DNA from: Sphingosinicella soli
GTDB lineage: Bacteria; Pseudomonadota; Alphaproteobacteria; Sphingomonadales; Sphingomonadaceae
NCBI RefSeq assembly: GCF_014199685.1
Contig: NZ_JACHNZ010000004.1
Location: 1 to 64,000 of the forward strand
Direction: 5' to 3'
DNA length: 64,000 nucleotides
The translations under genes and the position numbers were made by a program. Within the stretch, counting starts at the first letter, position 1. Every line of letters starts with the position of its first letter. Of this stretch, positions 16,710 through 25,033 are shown piece after piece. The notes beneath the pieces are model-generated. The model ran no database searches. It was not told the origin of the DNA and worked only from the letters and a program-made list of their open reading frames with translations.

Positions 16710-18152
16710 ATGCGCGCTTTCGTCACCGCACTGCTGCTTGCCGCCGCCACACCCGCAATCGCCGCGGACATGCCCAAGAACGTGATCGTGATGATCGCCG
16801 ACGGCGCGGGCCACAACACGCTCGCCGCCACGCGCTTCTGGACCGGGCGGCCGCTCGCCATGGACACCGGCCCATGGCTGCGCGCATCGATGGCGACCTA
16901 CGGCCTGCGGCCGGAACGCAAGGTGCCCGAAGGCGGCGACCCCTACGCGCAGGACCCCGACGCCGTCTATGACCCCGCAAAGGCATGGGACACGCGGCCC
17001 GTGAAGGGCATGGCGAAGAAGGCCGGGAGCACCTATCCGGCGCTGTTCGCCGGATATGAGTGGCACCGCCGCTCCGCCCCCGACAGCGCCAACACCATGT
17101 CGGCGATGATGACGGGCGTGCGCACCTTCGACGGCGCGATCGACGTGGACGGCGCGGAAAAGCCCGTGCTGTCGGTCGCCGAGGCCGCGAAGGCGGCAGG
17201 CAAGATGACCGGCGCCATTTCGAGCGTGCCGTTCAACCACGCGACCCCCGCAGCGGGCGGCGGCGCGCACAATCCCGACCGGGACGACTATCACGGTCTC
17301 GCCCGCGAGATGTTCGGCGGAACGCTGGACGTGATCGGCGGCGGCGGCAACCCGGACTATGACCAGGACGGCAAGCCGATCACCGACGAGCACGCGGAAA
17401 TCCGCTTCAAGTGGATACCGCCCGAGCTGTGGACGGAACTGAAAGGCGCGAATTCGCGCTGGAACCTTGTCGAGACGGCCGGCGACATCCGCGCGCTTGC
17501 CGAGGGCAAGGCGACGTCTGCAAAACCGCTGGCGATGATCGCGGCGGTGAACCCGACATTGCAGGCGGGGCGCGCCTATCCGTCAAACATCGCGCGCGGC
17601 ACGGCGGATCCCGGCGCGGTGCCGCTGACGCCCGGCATGGTGACGCTCGACGAGATGGCGATCGCGGCGCTGAAGCACGTGGGCACCGACCGCGACGGCT
17701 TCTTCATGACGATCGAGGGCGGCGCAGTCGACTGGGCGATGCACGCCAACGACTTCCCGCGCATGATCGAGGAATACATGGCGTTCGACGACGCCGTGCG
17801 CGCGGTGGTCGCGTGGATCGAGAGCCCGGAAAGCGCCGCGAGCTGGGACGACACGCTGCTCGTCGTCACCGCCGACCACGATCATCTGCTGTACGGCCCC
17901 GATCTCGACGAACCGTTCCAGCGCGTGACCAACAACGGCGCAGGCAAGCTGCCGGGCTATTCCTGGGCGTGGGATTCGCACTCCAACCAGCTCGTGCCCT
18001 TCTTCGCGCGCGGCAAGGGCGCGGAACGGCTCATGGCCGAAGCCGACCAGATCGATGCCCATACGGACGAAAAGGGCCGGAAATTCGGCTACGGACGCTA
18101 TCTGACGCAGCCCGAACTCGGCGCGTTCCTGATGAAGACGCAGGAGAAGTAA
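16710..18152 (+). CDS. Alkaline phosphatase (PhoA family), exported
   Basis: A 480-residue periplasmic phosphomonoesterase. A Sec signal peptide ends near IAAD (residue 20). DGAGH at 31-35 supplies the first metal ligand, and the DSANT motif puts the phosphorylated Ser near 126 (the E. coli equivalent is Ser102). Further metal-binding blocks are EGGAVDWAMHAND and VTADHDHL. It lies 73 bp after a TonB receptor on the same strand. No clear pho box was found between them. A tRNA-Val gene lies in the opposite direction just downstream. Confidence 0.92.
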   Translation: MRAFVTALLLAAATPAIAADMPKNVIVMIADGAGHNTLAATRFWTGRPLAMDTGPWLRASMATYGLRPERKVPEGGDPYAQDPDAVYDPAKAWDTRPVKGMAKKAGSTYPALFAGYEWHRRSAPDSANTMSAMMTGVRTFDGAIDVDGAEKPVLSVAEAAKAAGKMTGAISSVPFNHATPAAGGGAHNPDRDDYHGLAREMFGGTLDVIGGGGNPDYDQDGKPITDEHAEIRFKWIPPELWTELKGANSRWNLVETAGDIRALAEGKATSAKPLAMIAAVNPTLQAGRAYPSNIARGTADPGAVPLTPGMVTLDEMAIAALKHVGTDRDGFFMTIEGGAVDWAMHANDFPRMIEEYMAFDDAVRAVVAWIESPESAASWDDTLLVVTADHDHLLYGPDLDEPFQRVTNNGAGKLPGYSWAWDSHSNQLVPFFARGKGAERLMAEADQIDAHTDEKGRKFGYGRYLTQPELGAFLMKTQEK

Positions 18153-18162
18153 GGGGAGTTGA

Positions 18163-18237
18163 TGGTGGGCGCGGCAAGGATTGAACTTGCGACCCCTGCG
18201 ATGTCAACACAGTGCTCTACCACTGAGCTACGCGCCC
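18163..18237 (-). tRNA. tRNA-Val(GAC)
   Basis: A 75-nt cloverleaf on the minus strand. The acceptor stem is GGGCGCG/CGCGCCC, the D arm TAGCTCAGTGGTAGAGCA, the anticodon loop TTGACAT (anticodon GAC), the T loop GTTCAATCC, and the CCA end is encoded. Confidence 0.95.
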
Positions 18238-18282
18238 ACGCGGCGTGCCTTCTAGGCGAGCGCCGGGCACTGCGCAAGCCGG

Positions 18283-18672
18283 TTATTCGCGTTCGAAGAT
18301 ACGGTCGATTTCGGCGACGAGATCGCGCAGGTGGAACGGTTTCGAGAGCACCTTGGCATCGCTCGGCGCGCCCGAGCCTCGGCTGAGCGCGACGGCGGCA
18401 AACCCGGTGATGAACATGACGCGCATCGACGGCGCAAGCTGCGCGGCGCGCTGGGCGAGTTCGATGCCGTCCATTTCCGGCATGACGATGTCGGTGAGCA
18501 GAAGGCCGAAGCCGCCCGTCGCGATGTGCGGCAGCGCCGCCGTGCCGCGATCGACCGCAACCACTTCGTAGCCCGCGCGGGAAATCGCGCGTTCCAGGAA
18601 AAGACGCATCGAGTCGTCATCTTCCGCGAGCAGGATGCGGCCTGTGATGCGGCCTTCGGGTTGTGTCGTCAT
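18283..18672 (-). CDS. cpdR: CpdR-like single-domain response regulator
   Basis: A 129-residue receiver domain with no output domain. The phosphoacceptor is Asp61 in LLLTDIVMPEMDGIELAQ, the acidic pocket is EDDD at 17-20, and the switch Lys is 111 (VLSKPFHLRD). The blocks RGTAALPHI and VMFITGFAAV match Caulobacter CpdR almost word for word. In Caulobacter, unphosphorylated CpdR primes the ClpXP protease for cell-cycle regulators including CtrA. Neighbouring N-formylglutamate amidohydrolase is the usual partner gene in this order. Divergent transcription, 141-bp gap. Confidence 0.88.
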   Translation of the reverse strand: MTTQPEGRITGRILLAEDDDSMRLFLERAISRAGYEVVAVDRGTAALPHIATGGFGLLLTDIVMPEMDGIELAQRAAQLAPSMRVMFITGFAAVALSRGSGAPSDAKVLSKPFHLRDLVAEIDRIFERE

Positions 18673-18813
18673 GATCGTGTCCGCCGCTTTCTAAGCGCGA
18701 GGACTTAACATTTCCTCTCGTGGACTTGCCAGCCCGAAACCGGTTCGCGCGCGCCTCTTTTGCTTTCGTTTCGCAGGGGATAGAATGCCCGCGATGCCGC
18801 ACATTCCAGATCG

Positions 18814-19710
18814 ATGCCGTTGAACGCCGAGCCTTCGGCTTCATCCGTGACGCCCGGCCACTTCGTTTCGGGTGCGCGCGGCGCGCCCGCGCCGCTCGTG
18901 CTCGCCTCTCCGCACAGCGGCCGCGCGTATCCGCCCGGGTTCGTTTCCGCCTCCGCGCTGGATATCGGCGGGCTGCGGCGCGCGGAAGATGCGTATGTCG
19001 ATGAACTGCTGACCCCGGCGGCCGAAACGGGCGCGCCGATGATTACGGCGCGCTGGGCGCGCGCCTATATCGATCTGAACCGCGACCCGCAGGAAATCGA
19101 CCTTTCCATGCTGAGCGACCCGGCGGCGATCGGCCCGGTGAAAACCACCGAGCGCGTGCGCTCCGGCCTCGGCGTGGTGCCCAGGCTGACCGGGCCGGGC
19201 CTTCACATCTATCGAAACCGGATCAGCAGCGCGGCGGTGCTGCAGCGAATCGCCGCCGTGCACGCGCCCTATCACCAGCGGCTTGCGGCGCTCGTGGAGG
19301 AGGCTGCGGCGTGCCACGGCTATGCGCTGCTGATCGACGGCCATTCGATGCCGCCGCTGTCGCTGCCCGCGCGCCAGCGGCCGCAGATCGTGATCGGGGA
19401 CGCGGGCGGCACCTCCGCGCCCGAATCGGTCGTGCGATGGGTGGAAGCGCATTTCCGGCGCGCGGGCCTGCGCGTCGCGCGCAACACGCCCTACGCGGGC
19501 GGGTACACGACCCGGTTCCACGGCGCGCCCGTGCGGAACCGATTCGCGATCCAGATCGAAATCGACCGCACGCTTTACATGAACCCCGAGACGCTGGAAC
19601 GACACGCCGGATTCAGCTTCGTCGCGGAAACGCTGAAGAGCCTGGTGAGCGGATTGCTCGTCCAGCTTCCGCAAATGTTCGGAAGACCGCAGGCAATCGC
19701 GGCCGAATAA
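18814..19710 (+). CDS. N-formylglutamate amidohydrolase family protein
   Basis: A 298-residue zinc amidohydrolase of the HutG-like (FGase) family. Motifs are VLASPHSGRAYP near the start, ARAYIDLNRDPQEID (metal and substrate site), LLIDGHSMPP, and NTPYAGGYTTRFHG with the terminal catalytic region IQIEIDRTLYM. HutG hydrolyses N-formyl-L-glutamate to formate and glutamate in histidine breakdown. No other hut gene is nearby, so the physiological substrate is open. Formate produced this way could feed the fds system at 49 kb (inference). Confidence 0.87.
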   Translation: MPLNAEPSASSVTPGHFVSGARGAPAPLVLASPHSGRAYPPGFVSASALDIGGLRRAEDAYVDELLTPAAETGAPMITARWARAYIDLNRDPQEIDLSMLSDPAAIGPVKTTERVRSGLGVVPRLTGPGLHIYRNRISSAAVLQRIAAVHAPYHQRLAALVEEAAACHGYALLIDGHSMPPLSLPARQRPQIVIGDAGGTSAPESVVRWVEAHFRRAGLRVARNTPYAGGYTTRFHGAPVRNRFAIQIEIDRTLYMNPETLERHAGFSFVAETLKSLVSGLLVQLPQMFGRPQAIAAE

Positions 19711-19720
19711 GCCCCTGAAA

Positions 19721-19754
19721 GAAAAAAGGTCACTTCGACGATGTCGAAGTGACC
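19721..19754 (-). terminator. Rho-independent terminator for the cytochrome b561 gene
   Basis: A perfect 12-bp stem (GGTCACTTCGAC / GTCGAAGTGACC) with a 3-nt loop at 19728-19754. On the minus strand it is followed by TTTTTTC (19727-19721). It therefore ends transcripts coming from the b561 gene, about 115 nt after its stop codon. Confidence 0.8.
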
Positions 19755-19869
19755 AGGGTTCAGGGAGGACGTGGCATCATCCAAAGGACGATGCAACGTG
19801 GGCGTGCCGCGCAAAAGGGGGGGAACGCAGCGCCGCCTGAAAGCAAGATGGGCCGGAATTATGAAGTTT

Positions 19870-20424
19870 TCAAGCGTCTGGCCGATTTTTTCGCAAAAAA
19901 GGCAACATTCTGGCCAAAACGTCGTCGCGATCGGGGAAATGATGCTTGAGCGCGCCGAGCACATGCAGAACCACGAGCACGATCGCGAGCAGCGCGGCGA
20001 GGCCGTGCAGATCGTGGAAGAAGCCGCGCCCGGCCTTGCCCAGCGGCGAATCGGGAAGCGCGATGAGATTGAACCAGACGAGCGGCCGCTCTGGACTTGC
20101 GGCGAACGCCCAGCCGCTGAGCGGGATCGCGAGCAGCAGGACATAGAAGCCGATGTGAGTCGCGGGGGCGAGCGCGATCTCCCACCCCTTCATGTGCGCG
20201 GGCAGGAGCAGGAAGCCCTCCTTCAGCCGCAGACCAAGACGCCACAGCGTGAGCACAAGGACGGTGATGCCGATCGATTTGTGAATGCCCATGATCGCGC
20301 CGCGCTCGGCGCCTTCAAGGCCTTCGGCGTACAGCGCGCCGGTGATGTTGCCGAGAACCAGAACGGCGATCAGCCAATGAAGCGTGATCGCCGTTCGTGA
20401 ATAGCTGCTGTGAACGGTCGCCAT
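19870..20424 (-). CDS. Cytochrome b561 family protein
   Basis: A 184-residue four-helix di-heme membrane protein of the bacterial b561 (CybB-like) class, which passes electrons between quinol and other carriers and may oxidise superoxide. Heme-ligating histidines lie in ITLHWLIAV, MGIHKSIG, APATHIGFY and VVLHVLGALKHH. It stands alone. A strong terminator follows at 19721-19754. The 3' untranslated stretch contains an AT-rich element (TTTTTTCGCAAAAAA) overlapping the end of the coding region. Confidence 0.88.
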   Translation of the reverse strand: MATVHSSYSRTAITLHWLIAVLVLGNITGALYAEGLEGAERGAIMGIHKSIGITVLVLTLWRLGLRLKEGFLLLPAHMKGWEIALAPATHIGFYVLLLAIPLSGWAFAASPERPLVWFNLIALPDSPLGKAGRGFFHDLHGLAALLAIVLVVLHVLGALKHHFPDRDDVLARMLPFLRKNRPDA

Positions 20425-20493
20425 ATGTGCCCTCCCCGCATTGCCTGAACGCGCGGAAGTCTAGGGCGAATCCCTGGCAGCGCAAGACCGCGC

Positions 20494-21258
20494 TCAGGCG
20501 TCCGCGCGCTCCGCCGCGACCTTCGCCGCGCCCTGCGAGAACAGGTCGGTGACGTAGGACAGCGAGAAGAGGTGCGCGTACATCAGCGGCATCATGCCGT
20601 TCTGGATGAGCTTGCGCGCCTGATCGCCGCGCAGATCGCGGATCTTGTCCTGCGAGATCATCTTGAAGCCCCGGTAGATCGCGGGCTGCGCCATGCCGTC
20701 CATCTGGATGGACACCTCGCCGTCCATCAGGAACTCGCCCTTTTCGAGCTCCTGCACGAACGCCTGCGTCTTGCGCATCGAGTTTTCGAACTGCTCGCAG
20801 AATTCGAGGACGTTCTTCACGACGTCGCTTGCCTCGCCGTCCTTGAACAGCGCCTCGCCTTCATCGGCGCCGAGATCCTCGGAGGTCTCGTCGAAGCAGA
20901 GCGTCAACTCCTCCGACTGCGGATTGATGCGCGCGAGCAGGAAGGGATAGCGGCGCACATAGGCAGGCACGTAGGTGCCGGCGCGCCAGTTGCCGCCTTC
21001 GTCGACGAACAGGTTCTGGCCTTCGCTGAGCGAGGTGAGCGCAAGCGGCACGGGCGTCTGACCCGCCGCGAACACGATCGGATAATGCCGCTGCACGAGG
21101 TGAAATTCATCGACCGTGATCGGGATGGCATGCAAGCCCCGCGCAAACGGCGCGCCCGTGCGGGATTTCAGCCCGAGCGTGGAATGCTGGGACGAGGAAA
21201 GCGGCGTGAGCGTATTGTAAAGCGGCGGCAACTGAGCGGCTTGCGGATTGGTGGCCAT
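20494..21258 (-). CDS. SapC family protein
   Basis: A 254-residue protein of the SapC family, first noted in Campylobacter next to surface-layer genes and common in Sphingomonadales beside TonB receptors and tryptophan halogenase-like genes. Blocks such as FHLVQRHYPIVFAAG, YVRRYPFLLA, LFKDGEAS and MDGMAQPAIYRGFKMISQDK are typical. There are no membrane segments. The molecular role is unknown. ATG 21258 is chosen over the upstream start at 21330 because a GAAGGAAC ribosome site precedes it. It is divergent from the aminopeptidase. Confidence 0.83.
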   Translation of the reverse strand: MATNPQAAQLPPLYNTLTPLSSSQHSTLGLKSRTGAPFARGLHAIPITVDEFHLVQRHYPIVFAAGQTPVPLALTSLSEGQNLFVDEGGNWRAGTYVPAYVRRYPFLLARINPQSEELTLCFDETSEDLGADEGEALFKDGEASDVVKNVLEFCEQFENSMRKTQAFVQELEKGEFLMDGEVSIQMDGMAQPAIYRGFKMISQDKIRDLRGDQARKLIQNGMMPLMYAHLFSLSYVTDLFSQGAAKVAAERADA

Positions 21259-21362
21259 TGTGTTCCTTCGGGCGCGGGCGTGGAGTTGAATTTCGGCGGA
21301 TCGTTTAGGCGGTCTGCCGCTTCGCGGCAAGTCAAGAGCAGGAACGGAAAAGCACCGCTACG

Positions 21363-22760
21363 ATGGATTCTCCAAGCCTCATCGAACACGATACGGGACA
21401 GGACGCCCGCGAGATCATGCTTGTCGATCCCTCCGGTTTCGAAGCCTGGTGGGACGCGCTGCCGGCGCGCGCGCGCGCCGCTGTCGAGGCCGCGCAGTTC
21501 AAGGGCGCGGCGGGCACAAGGGTGATCCTGTACGGCGCCGACCCGGAAAGCTGGAGCGCCGCGTTCGGCGCGCCTGCAACGCTCGAACCCTGGGATCTTG
21601 CAGGCGCGGTAAAAGCGCTGCCTGCGGGACGGTACAGGCTTGCGGGCCGCGAGCCGGGCGCGGCGGCGCTCGGCTGGATACTCGCCCACTATACGTACAC
21701 GCGCTACCAGTCCGCGCCGAAGCCCGTGGAGCCGCGCGTGCTTCTGGTGCCGAAGTCGGTCGATATCGCGGCGCTCCAGCAGCTTGCAGGCGCGCAGAGC
21801 CTCGTGCGCGACCTTGTCAACACACCCGCCGAAGACATGGGCCCCGAAGCGCTGGACGCCGCAGTGCGCGACGTCGCGCGGCACCACGGCGCCGAGGTGA
21901 AGACGATCACCGGCGACGCGTTGCTGGCGGCGAACTTGCCGACAATTCACGCCGTCGGCCGCGCCGCGGCGGCGGGCCGCGAACCCCGGCTGATCGACAT
22001 GGCATGGGGCCGCAAGGGCGACCCGAAGCTGACCATCATCGGCAAAGGCGTGTGCTTCGATTCCGGCGGGCTCGACATCAAGACCTCGGGCAGCATGCTG
22101 CTGATGAAGAAAGACATGGGCGGCGCGGCGCACGCGCTCGCGCTTGCCGGGCTGGTGATGGGCGCGAAGCTGCGCGTGCGGCTGCGGCTGCTGATCCCGG
22201 CCGTGGAAAACGCCATCGACGGCAGCGCCTTCCGGCCCGGCGACATCATCAGGACGCGCAAGGGCACCACGGTCGAGATCGGCAACACCGATGCCGAGGG
22301 GCGGCTCGTGCTGTGTGACGCGCTCACGCTGGCGGGAGAGGACAACCCGGACCTTGTTCTCGACTTCGCGACACTCACCGGCGCGGCGCGCGTCGCGCTC
22401 GGGCCCGACCTTCCCGCGCTGTTCGCCAACGACGATGCCCTCGCCGAACGGCTGCTGGACGCGGCGAAGGCGAGTGGTGATCCGCTGTGGCGCATGCCGC
22501 TGTGGAAACCTTATGCGGACATGCTGAAATCGGATATCGCCGACATCAACAACAGCGCCTCCGGGGGCTTTGCGGGGGCGATCACCGCCGCGCTTTACCT
22601 TGAAAAGTTCGTCGATCCCAAGACACCCTGGGCGCACCTTGATACCTTCGCGTGGATGCCGACGGCAAAACCGGGCCGCCCGAAAGGCGGCGAAGCGCTA
22701 GGCCTGAGGGCGTTTTGGGCGTATGTAGAGAGACGCTACGGTAATCATCGCAATGAATGA
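21363..22760 (+). CDS. M17 leucyl aminopeptidase family protein
   Basis: A 465-residue cytosolic metallo-aminopeptidase. The M17 signature NTDAEGRL is at 308-315. The two-metal site is built from GKGVCFDSGGLDIK (228-240) and MKKDMGGAAH (248-257), and the AsADIKNS-like block appears as SDIADINNSASGG. It removes N-terminal residues from peptides and, in this class, often acts on Cys-Gly. It completes the peptide-processing capacity of the window but is 10 kb from the exported dipeptidases and not in their operon. Confidence 0.9.
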   Translation: MDSPSLIEHDTGQDAREIMLVDPSGFEAWWDALPARARAAVEAAQFKGAAGTRVILYGADPESWSAAFGAPATLEPWDLAGAVKALPAGRYRLAGREPGAAALGWILAHYTYTRYQSAPKPVEPRVLLVPKSVDIAALQQLAGAQSLVRDLVNTPAEDMGPEALDAAVRDVARHHGAEVKTITGDALLAANLPTIHAVGRAAAAGREPRLIDMAWGRKGDPKLTIIGKGVCFDSGGLDIKTSGSMLLMKKDMGGAAHALALAGLVMGAKLRVRLRLLIPAVENAIDGSAFRPGDIIRTRKGTTVEIGNTDAEGRLVLCDALTLAGEDNPDLVLDFATLTGAARVALGPDLPALFANDDALAERLLDAAKASGDPLWRMPLWKPYADMLKSDIADINNSASGGFAGAITAALYLEKFVDPKTPWAHLDTFAWMPTAKPGRPKGGEALGLRAFWAYVERRYGNHRNE

Positions 22761-22814
22761 ACGCTTCGGCGGGTTAACCCAAAATATAAACACATCATTA
22801 ACTCCAGTTAAAAT

Positions 22815-23240
22815 ATGGTGACCCGAAACAAGATAACGGGTGAAACAACCATGTCTCTCTCAGGCCTAGACGACCGGATCGACGCGCTGCTCAGCCCCTG
22901 GATGCGGACTGTGATTGCCTATGTGCAATCGAACCGTCCCGATCTCACGAACCGGCAGATGGCGCTGCTTCTGGTTGTCTATCTGACCCAGGGACCGCAC
23001 ACCGTGCGCGGGCTCGCGGCCAAGCTGAGGGTTTCGAAACCCGTCATCACGCGGGCACTCAACACGCTCGGCGCGTTCGGCTATATCCGCCGCCAGAAGG
23101 ACGAGAGCGACCTGCGCAACATCTTCGTGGAGCGGACGGCGCAGGGCCATGAATTTCTCGAGACCTTCGCGGAAATGATCGAGACGACGCAGGGCCATGC
23201 CAACCGCAACACCGAACGCGAAGACCGCGCCTACCTCTAG
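22815..23240 (+). CDS. MarR-type winged-helix regulator
   Basis: A 141-residue winged-helix protein. The DNA-binding part is LTNRQMALLLVVYLTQGPHTVRGLAAKLRVSKPVITRALNTL followed by an RRQKDESDLRN wing (described by its key blocks; positions about 45-105). A shorter start at 22851 (MSLSGLDD) fits the family equally well. Its last 44 bp overlap the start of the NlpC/P60 gene in another frame, so the two are probably co-expressed. The regulator may control peptidoglycan-cleaving activity; this is inference only. Confidence 0.8.
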   Translation: MVTRNKITGETTMSLSGLDDRIDALLSPWMRTVIAYVQSNRPDLTNRQMALLLVVYLTQGPHTVRGLAAKLRVSKPVITRALNTLGAFGYIRRQKDESDLRNIFVERTAQGHEFLETFAEMIETTQGHANRNTEREDRAYL

Positions 23241-24075
23241 CGCCCGGCGCCCCGACCCGCGCACGCATGCGTGGCGGGATGATCTTGCCGATGCGGCGCT
23301 CGAGGGCGTGGTCGACGCGCCGCGCTTCGCGGTTCCTGTTCGGCACCGGCTGACCGCGCCGCAAGCGCCCATCCGCAAGGCGCCGGACGCAGACGCCGTC
23401 GCGGTGAGCGAACTTCTTTCGGGCGAGGCCTTCGACGTGCTCGATGTGTCGGGCGGCGTCGCGTGGGGCTACAGCGTTCACGACCATTATGTCGGCTATG
23501 TCGATGCCGCGCTGCTCGCGGACGCCGGAGAGACGCCGACGCACCGGATCGCCGCGCCGACCGCACTGATCTTCGCAAGGCCCGACATCAAATCCACCGT
23601 GCTCGGCGCACTGCCGATGGGCGCGCTGATCGGCGCTGCGGAGCATGACGAGAAATTCGCGGCGGCCGCGGGCGGCTATGTTCACAGGCGGCACATCGCC
23701 GCGATCGACGACCACGCCGCCGATCCGGCGGCGGTCGCCGAACTGTTCCTCGGCACGCCGTACAAGTGGGGCGGCCGCACGCGCGGCGGGATCGATTGTT
23801 CGGGCCTTGTGCAGATCGCGCTTGGCGCCTGCGGGATCGATTGCCCCCGCGACAGCGACATGCAGGCAGCGCTGGGGCGCGAGGTCGAAGATCGGCGCTA
23901 CCGGCGCGGCGACCTGGTGTTCTTCCCCGGCCATGTCGGCTTCATGCACGACGAGACGCGGCTGCTGCATGCCAATGCGTTTTTCATGTCGACGGTGATC
24001 GAGCCGCTCGACGACGTGGTGGGGCGCTTGCTGCCGCAGTACGACGAGCCGGTGACGGCGGTGCGGCGGCTATAG
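23197..24075 (+). CDS. NlpC/P60 family C40 peptidase with SH3-like domains
   Basis: A 292-residue cell-wall hydrolase. Two SH3-like segments occupy about residues 50-170. The C-terminal NlpC/P60 domain has the catalytic Cys at 201 (GGIDCSGLVQIAL), preceded by GTPYKWGGRTRGG, and the His near 247 (GHVGFMHD). Such enzymes cut the D-Glu-gamma-meso-diaminopimelate bond of muropeptides. No clear signal peptide is visible, so it may act on recycled muropeptides in the cytoplasm. It overlaps the MarR gene by 44 bp and converges with mltG by 6 bp. Confidence 0.86.
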   Translation: MPTATPNAKTAPTSSARRPDPRTHAWRDDLADAALEGVVDAPRFAVPVRHRLTAPQAPIRKAPDADAVAVSELLSGEAFDVLDVSGGVAWGYSVHDHYVGYVDAALLADAGETPTHRIAAPTALIFARPDIKSTVLGALPMGALIGAAEHDEKFAAAAGGYVHRRHIAAIDDHAADPAAVAELFLGTPYKWGGRTRGGIDCSGLVQIALGACGIDCPRDSDMQAALGREVEDRRYRRGDLVFFPGHVGFMHDETRLLHANAFFMSTVIEPLDDVVGRLLPQYDEPVTAVRRL

Positions 24076-25029
24076 CTCGCCGCGTTCCCGGCGGATCGCG
24101 CGCCACTTGACGACATTGGCGTTGTGCTCGGCAAGCGTGCGCGCGAACACGTGGCCGCCGGTGCCGTCCGCCACGAAATAGAGCGCATCGGTGGTTTCCG
24201 GATCGAGCACGGCCTCGATCGACGCGCGGCCCGGATTGGCGATCGGCCCCGTGGGCAAGCCCGCCTTCGCATAGGTGTTGTAGCCGTTGTCGGCGCGCAG
24301 CTCCGACTGGCGAATCCGGCGGCCGAGCGGCTTCCCCTTGGTGATCGGGTAGATCACCGTGGGATCGGCCTGCAGCATCATGCCGATGCGCAGCCGGTTC
24401 GAATAGACGCCCGCGATCGTGCGGCGTTCCTCAGCCTTCGCGGTTTCCTTCTCGACGATGGCGGCCAGGTTCACGGCCTCCTCCGGCGTTTTCACGACCG
24501 CCGAGGACTTGCGCGTCGCCCAGAGTTCCGCGAGCGTCTTCGTCATCGCGTCTTCCATGCGCTTCAGCACCGCCGCGCGCGGCTCGCCGCGCTCGAAGCT
24601 GTAGCCGCCGGGCAAGACGGCGCCTTCCGCAGGAACGTCGACCTCTCCCGTCAGCAGTTCCTCCGCCATCAGCTTTTCGTGAACGAGGATCGACGGCAGG
24701 CCCTCGGGTATCACGAGGAGGCGCTGCAACGGCTCGCCTTCCTGAAGGATGCGGAGGATCGACGCCGCGCTGCTGCCCGCCGGAACCGAGAACTCTCCCG
24801 CCTTGATCGGTGCGCCGGAACCCAGAACGCGCGCCATCAGCCGGAACGCATCGGACGAGCGGATCATGCCCGCATCTTCAAGCCGGACAGCCATGGCGGA
24901 AAGCGACGCGCCGCGCGGCACGATGATGTCCGTATCCGCCGCGAGCGGACCCTTGGCGGTCCACTGGAACGCGAGCACGGCAGCAGCCGCCAGCGCCGCG
25001 ACGACGATGGCGACCAGCAGTTTCTTCAT
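24070..25029 (-). CDS. mltG: Endolytic murein transglycosylase MltG
   Basis: A 319-residue inner-membrane enzyme that cuts nascent glycan strands and so ends their synthesis. It has an N-terminal membrane anchor (about residues 4-21), a LysM-like small subdomain, and the YceG catalytic block NLAAIVEKETAKAEER, whose Glu is the catalytic acid. Closing motifs are GMMLQADPTVIYP and GLPTGPIANPG. It starts 4 bp after fabF, at the end of the fatty-acid operon fabD-fabG-acpP-fabF-mltG, the standard order in alphaproteobacteria. Confidence 0.93.
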   Translation of the reverse strand: MKKLLVAIVVAALAAAAVLAFQWTAKGPLAADTDIIVPRGASLSAMAVRLEDAGMIRSSDAFRLMARVLGSGAPIKAGEFSVPAGSSAASILRILQEGEPLQRLLVIPEGLPSILVHEKLMAEELLTGEVDVPAEGAVLPGGYSFERGEPRAAVLKRMEDAMTKTLAELWATRKSSAVVKTPEEAVNLAAIVEKETAKAEERRTIAGVYSNRLRIGMMLQADPTVIYPITKGKPLGRRIRQSELRADNGYNTYAKAGLPTGPIANPGRASIEAVLDPETTDALYFVADGTGGHVFARTLAEHNANVVKWRAIRRERGEL

Positions 25030-25033
25030 ACGC

